From positions 824,299 to 856,830 of the forward strand of contig BFEA01000070.1 in the NCBI GenBank assembly GCA_003427395.1: a stretch of DNA of 32,532 nt, written 5' to 3'. Under the pieces are notes generated by a model. It had not been told where the DNA came from. It saw nothing but the letters and a program-made list of their open reading frames with translations, and ran no database searches. This DNA comes from Chara braunii. Its lineage: Eukaryota > Streptophyta > Charophyceae > Charales > Characeae. The translations under genes were made by a program, and so were the position numbers. Shown piece by piece: positions 1 through 7,643 of this stretch (position 1 is its first letter; each line of letters opens with the position of its first letter).

Positions 1-666
1 ATGAAAGCAACCAGACAACTTGACTACCAGCGAGTGATGATGTCAACACCAATGCCGACCTCCACCTCCACCAGGTACGTGTCCTCTTCACCCACACTCT
101 TCCCTNTTACCCACACAGCGCCCTTCACCTCCGAAGAACCACCTTCGCCCTTCACCCCTCTGCGCCCTCTGCAGCCCGGCTATGGCCGCCAAGCGCCCTG
201 GTGCNCAGGCAGCGCCCTACCGCCTAGCGCTGGCCTGCCTTGCACCTTTCTTAGCGCAGCGCAGCAGCAGCAGCAGCTCGCATTAGCGCAGCGTGCCGGC
301 ATTGCTCGCAATGGCCAAGATCCCTGCCCACTCGCCCTGCTTGCCTATATGCCAGTGCAGCGTGTGGGCGGCCTCCCTTCAGCCTGTGACCGGGACCCAG
401 AGGCTGAACCTAGCCTGATACAGTTGGCCCCGGGGCAATGCAGTTGCGCCTCCATCATCAAGGCCTGTGGCCAGATTCAGACAGTGGGCCGATTTCCCTT
501 TGGCATTTTCGGCCTCTATACCCAGCATGCATTGTCGGCCTCACATTCGAGTGCCCAGGGCCTAACTAACTCAGAGGCCCTGGGCATTTCAGCATTTGCT
601 GAAATCCGAGACTCGGTGCACTCCAACCAACTGGCGTGCTACAACTGTATGGACCCCACTTCGTGA
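1..666 (+). other. Unrecognised open reading frame at left edge (221 codons)
   Basis: The frame is open from the first base to a TGA at 664-666, so it may be the 3' part of something longer. It has two ambiguous bases. The predicted protein is rich in Ser, Thr, Pro, Ala and Gln, with a short polyglutamine run from CAG codons near 262-276, and no domain I can recognise. The DNA is more GC-rich than its surroundings and lacks the poly(A) runs common elsewhere. It could be a coding fragment, a transposon piece or chance. No splice sites or start context decide the matter. Confidence 0.2.
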
Positions 667-796
667 AATGTTGGCACAGAGGGCTCTTGTTGATTTGCTG
701 GCCCGCCTTCACTTAGGGCGGGCACGAGGCTTGCTGGGGCCTTAGCCCAGAACATGTACATCATGGCAAGGCCCCTACTTGAGGGATCAATCCTCA

Positions 797-1208
797 CAAT
801 TGTGTATATTGTCTATATATTACAGCCTTGTTCAGGCATGGATGCTGTGAGTTGTGAGTTGGGAGTAGGGAGTTGTGAGTTGTGAGTTGTGAGTTGTGGT
901 TTGCAGTAGTTGTGAGTTGTGGTTTGCAGTTGTGAGGTCTTTATGTCTGCGTATGTCTGTGTATGTCTGTGTATGTCTATTTGTGCGAATGTATAAAGGT
1001 GTAAGAGAGTATAGACTGTGCTTTCCATGTGAGAGGTCGTGCCTATGAAGTCTCATTCTGTCTATTATGCAGGTTACAGCCTTGGAGAGGCGTGCTGCGT
1101 GCGTTTGTGTGAAATGAGATGTGCATGCATTTGTATAGTGGAGATTTGTACGTTGTGAATTGTTGTGACTTGTGAGTTGCAGTGGATATGAGCGCTGTGT
1201 GTATGTGC
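797..1208 (-). repeat. Minisatellite-bearing dispersed repeat, left copy (inverted partner at 31874-32234)
   Basis: Read on the minus strand, this segment matches 31874-32234 almost throughout: both run from CACACAGCGCTCATATCCACT, through CAATTCACAA-type repeats, CATCTCATTTCACACAAAC, CTCCAAGGC and GAATGAGACTTCATAGGCA, to AACAAGGCTGTAATATATA. The stretch at about 843-935 is a GTTGTGA-like heptamer array, and 940-985 holds a GTATGTCT array. The short frames here are low-complexity and are not genes. Confidence 0.8.
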
Positions 1209-1522
1209 ATTTGTGTTTCCTTTGAATGCTGCAAATCATCTGGACTCACCAGGGGTTGCAGCTGCTGGTAGGGGAAGGGGGGAGGTCAGGGGCGGTGGCC
1301 CACATGCACAGATGAAAATAATATTGCCCCTTGATTTTCATTTAATATCCTTGCACTAGTGGGCTGGTGGCACGAGGCTGTCCGTGTAAGGGGACTCAAC
1401 CACCTTCCTACCTGTGGCAAGAAATGAAGGAAAAGAGGGGGGGGGAAAGGGCACACTTTTTTTTTTTTTTTTTTTGAAGTCCAGGGTGTTGTAGAGGCCA
1501 GTCACTGAGCGCGCAGTGATCA
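1209..1522. other. No gene seen
   Basis: Mixed sequence with a G-rich patch at 1263-1292 and a poly(T) run of 19 at 1457-1475. The poly(T) may be the tail of a minus-strand retroposon. No coding signal seen. Confidence 0.5.
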
Positions 1523-1683
1523 CCTGGAGCATGGTCCCACTTAAGATCCTGAATCTGGGCATGTTTTAGGCAGAGATGCAGAAAAGGAGTCCAATTATCT
1601 CGAGTTTCAGCACTTATCCACAAACGCGGCCAAATTAAGGCATTCAATCCAATCCTCTTTGCTAGTGGGACCTCGCCCCTGGA
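1523..1683. mobile_element. TIR element (MITE), GGTCCCACTAGC family, copy A
   Basis: The right end at 1651-1683 (AATCCTCTTTGCTAGTGGGACC followed by TCGCCCCTGG) is the inverted partner of the family end seen in copies B and C. The left end at 1523-1560 carries CTGGAGCATGGTCCCAC and then diverges, so the left TIR is partly eroded. The interior shares GCAGAGATGCAGAAAAG with copy B. Non-coding. Confidence 0.65.
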
Positions 1684-2753
1684 GCACACTCCACATTCCC
1701 CTTCATGCAGAAAAGTAGCAATCACCGTGTCTGGTCCTTGGCCTCTACAACAATGTGCGAGGGGGAGAAAAGACGGGTGTAACCACGTTCCTCTGTCAGA
1801 AGGTCCTCAGTACCACCAGTTGTGCAGTAGGGGCAGGCAACGATGAAGGGACCTGGTGCGGAAAATGGACCAGGTTCATGGTAGAGTAGCAGACAGTCTT
1901 GCCTCCAAGTGGGACCTTGCGCTTATCCACAAACCCGTATGCAGGCGGTTGCATGGAGGCGAAGTCAAGCTGCCTCCCCCCCCACCTCCACCACCCTCCC
2001 CACCTCCTTCTCTCTCCCTGTGTGTGACCAAATGTGCTTCCTGTGGGCACGTGGAGGATGGCTATATAGCCTAGGCCCCACTGCTGCTCTGTTCGCACCT
2101 TAGGAGTATGAATGGGGTTGTTGTTTTACAAAAAAAAAAAAAGAAAAAAAAAAAGCAGCATGAATGGGGGTGTAATTATGGTCAAGCTCATACATTCTTT
2201 AACTTCTTTTCTTTTTTCCTTTTTTTTTTTGAAAACCACTGGGCATGGACATAACACCACTGGGGCCTGGCTCTATGACGCAAGCCTGAGGAGTGCGAAT
2301 AGGGCCACACCTTCTTTGCCCCCTTCTTCTTAACCAGTGGGGCACCTTTTTCACGCCTTGTGCTTCAATGCGCACCGAACTCAAATGCTTCACGTGAATA
2401 CGAGGATACACATCCACCTCCCCATCCTCCAAGTGGGACCTTGAGGTTTTTTTTGGCCGGGGTAACTTCTTCAGTACAGTCACAAAAACAGTTTGAAATT
2501 ACACTTCGGACATTCCCCCGAACATAACACCCCCCCACACAACCCTCCCCTGACCGGAAAGCTAGCTTGTATACATTGCCCGAAATGCAATTTGAATTTT
2601 GAAACTGTTTTTTTTTTGCCCAAAGTGTATTTTCCAACTCCGTTTGTGTCTCCCGCGTAGTTTCTCGTTTCTGTTTCTTTCCCCTCAAGTGATTCCATGC
2701 CTGAGATGCACACAGAGGTGCTGATGGGTACAAGGCCCACTCACATTACCTTC
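1684..2753. other. Homopolymer-rich intergenic stretch, no gene
   Basis: Contains poly(A) or poly(T) runs at about 2130-2154 and 2217-2231. The phrase CCTCCAAGTGGGACCTTG appears at 1911 and again, slightly changed, at 2427; it resembles the GGTCCCACTAGC TIR and may be an eroded end. Several short frames occur on both strands, all low-complexity or without recognisable domains. Confidence 0.5.
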
Positions 2754-2755
2754 TT

Positions 2756-2790
<35 letters not shown>

Positions 2791-2797
2791 TGTGTGT
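2754..2797. repeat. Poly(T) plus (GT)10 microsatellite
   Basis: A run of 24 T is followed directly by ten GT units. On the minus strand this is (AC)n-poly(A), a common form of aged retroposon tail. Confidence 0.85.
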
Positions 2798-2856
2798 GAA
2801 CATTATTTCACATTTCTCTCTGACCATCAGAACGTTGATTGCGTGGACAGGGCCGA

Positions 2857-3010
2857 GGTCCCACTAGCAAAGAGGATAGGATCAAGCTCATGAATCTGGA
2901 TGCGTTTTACGCAGAGGTGCAGAAAAGCAGTTCAATCTCGATTTCCTGCACCTCTCCACAATTATGCTCAGATTCGTGCATTCGATCGGATCCTCTTTGC
3001 TAGTGGGACC
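2857..3010. mobile_element. TIR element (MITE), GGTCCCACTAGC family, copy B
   Basis: The left end GGTCCCACTAGCAAAGAGGA (2857-2876) and the right end at 2991-3010 are exact inverted repeats, and weaker pairing continues inward (left TCATGAATCTG, right AGATTCGTGCA). Outer bases also pair in part (GGGCCGA against ACGCCCCC). About 154 bp, no coding capacity. Target duplication not resolved. Confidence 0.8.
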
Positions 3011-3253
3011 ACGCCCCCGGTAGAGTCTCTCTGTCCTCTAATCCACCCAGATTCAGGGGCTTGGATGCACTCAGGTGCTGCCCTGCATGAGGGTAGGCTA
3101 GGCAGTTGGAGGCTGAACATACCTCTTTTTTTTTTTTCTTTTTTTTTTTTTCTTTTTTTTATCTCATAATTTGGTGGTGCTGAAAATTCTGCTGAAATCT
3201 GATATAATGGTGCCTTCTCAGTGGAACTCTGACAAGGGAGGCTGGTGGGATGA

Positions 3254-3530
3254 GGGTCAGGGACGCTGGACCCCGTTTCCAGCAGGTGCAGCTCCCCACC
3301 AATAGATGGAGCCTCCCAGAGACTGCTACAGTCTTCCCCCCAATACAACGTACCGTCATTATAGCTGAATTTAGACCGAAAGTTACGCCAAATTCAGCTA
3401 TAGCTGAATTTAGACCCAAAGATACGGCAAATTCAGCTATAATGACCGTACGTTGTATTCGGGGGAAGACTGTAGTGGTGCCTGCTCTTATCAGCACCCC
3501 TAGCATCAGCTCGGGTTGTTAAAAAAAAAA
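3254..3530 (+). mobile_element. SINE-like retroposon with poly(A) tail, split by a MITE
   Basis: Starts around GGGACGCTGGACCCCGTTTC, continues with CAGGTGCAGCTCCCCACCAA and AGATGGAGCCTCCC, then (after the MITE at 3329-3472) GTGGTGCCTGCTCTTATCAG, CACCCCTAGCATCAGCTCGG and GTTGTTAAAAAAAAAA. The same modules occur on the minus strand at 12384-12540 and in part at 20360-20425, 22466-22642 and 23235-23315. A hairpin-forming segment lies near the 3' end. No protein is encoded. Confidence 0.7.
3329..3472. mobile_element. Tc1/mariner-like MITE with TA target duplication
   Basis: A 144-bp near-perfect palindrome begins CAGTCTTCCCCCCAATACAA and ends with its inverse (TTGTATTCGGGGGAAGACTG). TA dinucleotides flank it at 3327-3328 and 3473-3474, which is the Tc1/mariner signature. 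The centre holds two tandem hairpins of about 40 bases, each of form AGCTGAATTT...AAATTCAGCT. It sits inside a SINE whose other copies lack it, so the insertion site is visible. No transposase; non-autonomous. Confidence 0.85.
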
Positions 3531-3650
3531 GAAAATAAAATAGATTATAGAGAATGAAACTTGGGAATCCAAATCATGTGTGGGACTCGGAGCTGAATTC
3601 AGAAATGATATCTTTGAATTACCGCAGTTGGGGCCCCAGTTGGGTCCATC

Positions 3651-4294
3651 TGGAGCATGGTCCCATTAGCAGTCGGATAGGAGTGCGGCAGATCCAGTGT
3701 GACACTGAGTGGCAGCGGCCTGAAAGGTTCATTACGAATTTCTGGGCTGAGGAAACAGGAGAAAGGCAAAAAAATAAAAAAAATAAAAAACAGAGACCTC
3801 CCACCGGAAATCACGGCAGAGTGGTTCCCAGCCATCAGATCACAAATGATCTGAGGGTCGTGGTTGCCACAACAGTGAACAAAGTAACTGCCACATTTTT
3901 CTGCAATAAACTCGACTTCTGTCAGCAGTCATCATGACGCCCTCCATATACTCCGTGATTGAAGGAGGGCTCCACCCAATGAGATAATTGCAAAACAGCA
4001 AGCAAAATACTGAAAATCTTCTATCCAGTGGGCCTATGGCTGACCCCACCCTCTTTCAGGGTTGGCCATACCCCCAATCGATTGAAAAGATTTTTGCGGG
4101 AAGCTTTCTTTGCACGGGCATGCCCAGCATTAAGGAGAGGAGGGGAACAAAGATCTCCTTACTTTTTCGGGTAATAAAACAAATGTAAAATACTGACTGT
4201 GGGATCACGAGTACTGCACGGCAGGATTTGGGTCACTAATATGCCACACAAACTCGTTTCTATCCTATCCCGCTGCTAGTGGGACCATGCTCCT
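3651..4294. mobile_element. TIR element, GGTCCCACTAGC family, long copy C
   Basis: The left end at 3651-3690 reads TGGAGCATGGTCCCATTAGC then AGTCGGATAGGA; the right end at 4262-4294 is its inverse with few mismatches. The span is about 644 bp, four times copy B, so it is either a longer subfamily or a copy with an internal insertion. The interior has A-rich runs (3768-3790) and no recognisable transposase. Confidence 0.7.
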
Positions 4295-4629
4295 GGGTAG
4301 AATTGTGAGGTTCCCAGGCTTGTTTGGAAAATCTTCTAACTATAATAAATTAAATAAAAGGTTTTTGAGTCTGGGCCGCCCCTCTCGGCCCCATCTCCGG
4401 CCCCTAAATAAACGAAGTAATTCTCTCAAGGGCCATCATCACCCACTACGGAAGGAAAATTTTCCATCTATCACTCGGTATGGCACAGCGCTGAGGAAGT
4501 AAGAAGAGCTGGTGTTGCAGAATTTACAGAATTTATATTCCTTCTGCTGTAATGTAAGCAACAAAAGACTGCAGTTATTACATCATTTTTTAATAAGGCA
4601 TATGAGATGGGCAATCTGCCAGCAGCTGA

Positions 4630-5032
4630 GGGCGTACTCACACAGCGGTGGCAGTCTAGTAAAATCTGCTGAATTTTCTTTCCCATGTTTGCTGAAATAA
4701 TACCCCGCCCGGTCACACATGGGTTGCAANTCAGAAAGGACACGAGCGGNNCTCTCTGGCAANNGCAAAATTGGTGCCTCTCATGGTCACAAAGCGCGGA
4801 AATTTTCTTTTAACAATTCCCAAAAGGCGAAAGAGAATTTGCGACGGCCAAAAGAGAATTTGCCACCACCTCTCGAGGTGGTCGCAAAATGCCCATCCCC
4901 GCGCCCCCCCAGGCCGCCGACAAATGCTACCCCGTTTGCAATTTTGGTGGTCGGAAAACCATAGTGTGACTCTAACAGCATACTAGCAGGTTTTGCGATT
5001 TAGCAAAAAAAACCGCTAGTGTGAGTATGCCC
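4630..5032. mobile_element. PIF/Harbinger-like MITE with TGA target duplication
   Basis: The left end is GGGCGTACTCACACAGCGGT and the right end is the inverse of GGGCATACTCACACTAGCGG. TGA occurs on both sides (4627-4629 and 5033-5035), a 3-bp TNA-type duplication as made by Harbinger transposases. Removing the 403-bp element plus one TGA restores an open reading frame across the RT thumb of PLE1, and the downstream repeat at 10196-10200 shows the region without it. It contains a few Ns and no transposase frame. A similar right end (GTGTGAGTATGCCC) is at 18807-18820. Confidence 0.8.
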
Positions 5033-5312
5033 TGAGGCGGTATATCTGTTCTCACTGAAGGTCGAGCTTCGCAGACGAGGCTTACCAGATGATATCTTCG
5101 ACAAGGCCCTCACGAACTTTAATGTTAAAATCGCGGGGCCTGGACGGAGTGGATCCACTGTTTCACCAAGTTGAACAGGGTCTGTTTTCAAGTATGGAAA
5201 GTTCAGGAATCTTAGAGGGTTGTCGGAATTTTTCCACTGTCTTGTTTTGTGTTAGCGTTGTTACGAGATTGGTAGGACTACATAGTCTCCAAGTTACTGG
5301 TTCCTAATCAGA

Positions 5313-5373
5313 GCGACCCCTGATGATGACCGGTACACTGGCGGACCGGTCGAAATACGTATAGAGTAATCGC
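5313..5373 (+). ncRNA. Hammerhead ribozyme, PLE1 5' copy, core intact
   Basis: Core CTGATGA at 5320-5326; one extra T (5327); stem II GACCGG (5328-5333) pairing with CCGGTC (5346-5351); GAAA at 5352-5355; then TACGTA and TA, with predicted self-cleavage after A5363. With A15.1 and U16.1 included, stem III is the palindrome ATACGTAT with no loop, so it should form between two RNA molecules. Stem I pairs GCGA (5313-5316) with TCGC (5370-5373), plus two C-G pairs next to the core. Hammerheads are established in Penelope-like elements, including dimer-acting forms with minimal stem III. The extra T between A9 and stem II is unusual. Confidence 0.85.
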
Positions 5374-5617
5374 GAGCTGGGCTTTCATGTTACAGCGCTT
5401 GCGCCTGTAATGGCGTTTGTGCCATGTTACTATCTCATCAGCTTTCATTGAAAATTTTGAGCCAGCGCGCTCAGGGGACTATGCAACTTACGTCTTCTAT
5501 TTTCCTCCTCTTTCCGTCTACCCTCGTTCTTCTCCTCCTTCTCCATCATTCTTTTGTCGCCTACGCCGTACTGTGTTTATCACATGGCTTGATATGTTGC
5601 GTGAATTCAGCTTCACT

Positions 5618-5974
5618 GCGACATTCGCACAGCAAACCGGCGGGGGATGTTAACCCCGTTCGAGTGACCGCGTTGCCTACATCAACACTCATCAACACTC
5701 GTCAACGCTCATCAACTGTTACACTCATCATTCTTCCTTTTTTTTCTCTCTCTCACGCTCTCTTATCTCGCACACTGTCCATTTCATTTAGTCATCTGCT
5801 CTATTGCAGGTGTTGCAGTGTTCACTAGCTTAGCCACTGCTCCTCTGGGTACGGGGGACAAATCAGTTTCCGGGTGATTCCAGGATGGCTTAGAGGAATA
5901 CTTGTCATTTTTGCCAGCTTCCAGGCCATTTCATTAGAGAGTGTCCTTTTTTATTTCAGCCCAATGGAGCGGAA
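5618..5974 (+). other. PLE1 leader between pseudo-LTR and ORF1
   Basis: Non-coding and CT-rich (5730-5770), with ATCAACACTC-type short tandem repeats at 5680-5715. It probably serves as the 5' UTR of PLE1 mRNA, comparable to the (TC)40 leader of PLE2. No promoter motif can be assigned. Confidence 0.4.
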
Positions 5975-7445
5975 ATGGCGGCAAGAATTCGTGAAGGAGG
6001 AATGGGCGGCCAGAGCCGAAATGACTCGCATGGTATTCTACCGGCACCAGGGCAAGGGGCGAGCACTTCTAATGCGATCTTCCCATACCAAGGGCCACCA
6101 AATAGGAGTTATGGCGGGGGCTTCAACAACGGAGGCAGTTACAACAGGGGAGGTTACAATAACAATGGTCAGAAGTACTTTAGACCCTGGACGGGAGGGT
6201 ACAGGGAACAGGACCGAGAAAGCGATCGGGATGTCAAACTGGATAGGACATAATCTGCTGGCAGAGCAGGTTGAAGAACAAGAGCAACGGAAACGGGAAA
6301 AAGTGAAGTTGGAACTGCTTGAGGATGAGAAGAAGAAATTACAAGCAAAGGAGGAGAAACAAGTTCAGGCGACCAGAGATTAAAAACAGCAGGAAGCTAG
6401 ATTGGGTAGGATTGTGCGAATGAGTGTTAAGACGGTGTGTGAATCAGCCCTCGGGAGGAAGGTGGACATCCCGGAGGATGACGACAACGAGGTAGCAAAA
6501 CTAAGGAAGGAGCTGGAGGAGCTGCACGCCAAGAGTCATGGTGAGTCTAGTGAATCCCGTTTGGAGGCCTTGTGGAAGGAGAAGGAGGCACTCCTGAAAA
6601 GGAATCAGGAAAGTGAGGAGGAGAAACTAAACATGGAGATTGCCGAGCTGAAGAGCAGGAAGGAGCAGGGCAGATCTACATGTGAAGGACAGGATGCAAT
6701 CATAGCATTGCAACTGCAGATCAAGGAGCTGGGGGCTTTTAGGACAGCTCCTGAGGAAAGAAACGCGGAAGCCTCAGCACTGAAATCGGAGAACAGGCAT
6801 CTGAAGAAATATATCTCCGAGCTACGCAAGGAATTTGTCAATATCAAGGGCAAGAGGATAGCAGAGGCGGTAACGAAAAGCAGCCCACCAGAGGAACCGG
6901 CAAAAGGCAAGCAACGGGCTGATCCTTCTACAATGGCGGTGTACATGCTAAGGATCTTGAGGCTATTCAGAAGGCGTACAAAGCTGCTCTCCAAAGCAAT
7001 GAGATGGCGCTCAAGGAGGCAGAGATGTTGAAGGAACGTATGGCGCGTATGAGTGATCTTGGATTCGGCTATCGGTGCAGAAGACCATGGTAAGAAAAAC
7101 AACACCACGCAACCTGAGAACAAGCTTTTAGGCAGTGGAGGTGCACGTTCTATTGTTGATGTAGCCCATGATCTGGAAGTTGCGAAGATGGCGGGTTTTC
7201 GGGAGGCAAGGTTGAAGGATCTCCAACAGGCAAAGAAGGCAGACATGGAAACGGCTTGTGCTGAAGAAGGTATCTCTTATATTAAGTTGGAACAAGCCAA
7301 AGCGGATGTTGCAGAGATTAGAGCAAGCCGCGATTATGCTGAATGGCTCAAGGAGAAGGAAAAAGGACAAGATGATCACCAGGATCAGCACTACGCGACA
7401 ACAACCGAGGAAGTTGGGGAGGAACGAGGGGACTCCCTAAGTGTG
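5975..7445 (+). pseudogene. PLE1 ORF1: Gly/Arg/Asn-rich, coiled-coil, SAP-like protein (frameshifted)
   Basis: The probable start is the ATG at 5975. The first 90 residues have an RNA-binding type composition, with SYGGGFNNGGSYNRGGYNN encoded near 6109-6165. The reading then changes frame near 6250 into a Glu/Lys-rich coiled coil (EEQEQRKREKVKLELLEDEK), has an in-frame TAA at 6381, continues as coiled coil from 6402, changes frame again near 6935, and goes on from 7053. Near 7195-7335 is a helical segment containing ACAEEGISYIKLEQAKAD that resembles a SAP-like fold and matches a segment of PLE2 ORF1. I infer a nucleic-acid chaperone or RNP protein for the retroelement. Two or three frameshifts and one stop mean it is not functional as sequenced. 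There is no CCHC knuckle, unlike PLE2. Confidence 0.6.
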
Positions 7446-7578
7446 TCATATCTATGGGAGTTGACCTTGCTATGTCGTGATTTCTATGTAGATTTACACT
7501 CCGACCAGTTTTATGATGTTTTAAATTCTCGATTGGTGGTGATACTGCTCATCTTCCAGGGAGGGATTAGATGGTGTG

Positions 7579-7643
7579 GTAAGTTTCGACATTCCCTACT
7601 TTCCTTACTACGGGGTAATTATGACTTTTTTTATCTTGTCCAG
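7579..7643 (+). other. Candidate spliceosomal intron in PLE1 (65 nt)
   Basis: GTAAGT at 7579-7584 and a T-rich tract ending TTTTTTTATCTTGTCCAG at 7643 match plant-type splice sites. Removing exactly 65 bases joins the frame that is open from 7053 to the frame that encodes the GIY-YIG motif, giving ...GGIRWC followed by EPVVYALV. Without splicing the upstream frame stops at 7650-7652. Introns are known in some Penelope-like elements. At the matching place PLE2 reads straight through (WVAGPVVYLL) and needs no intron. Confidence 0.6.

Larger units (their letters stand above)
4507..5617 (+). repeat. PLE1 upstream pseudo-LTR / partial tandem copy
   Basis: This segment matches 10089-10741 in direct orientation, apart from a MITE inserted at 4630-5032. 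It begins inside the coding sequence of the reverse transcriptase C-terminus: across the MITE the frame reads through a thumb-like segment containing VELRRRGLPDD, which aligns with the end of the PLE2 RT (ELLTRGYPR). It then passes into non-coding sequence holding a hammerhead ribozyme (5313-5373) and ends near GAATTCAGCTTCACT. Penelope-like elements typically integrate as partial tandems, giving such pseudo-LTRs. This copy keeps about 25 bases (around 5036-5060) that the downstream copy has lost. Confidence 0.8.

Noticed and set aside
843-985. CRISPR-like array
   Set aside because: Repeat units are 7-8 bases in tandem without spacers, a minisatellite in a eukaryotic context.
6605-7246. 213-codon Ser/Leu-rich minus-strand frame
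   Set aside because: Antisense of the Glu/Lys coiled coil of PLE1 ORF1, which yields Ser/Leu/Phe codons.
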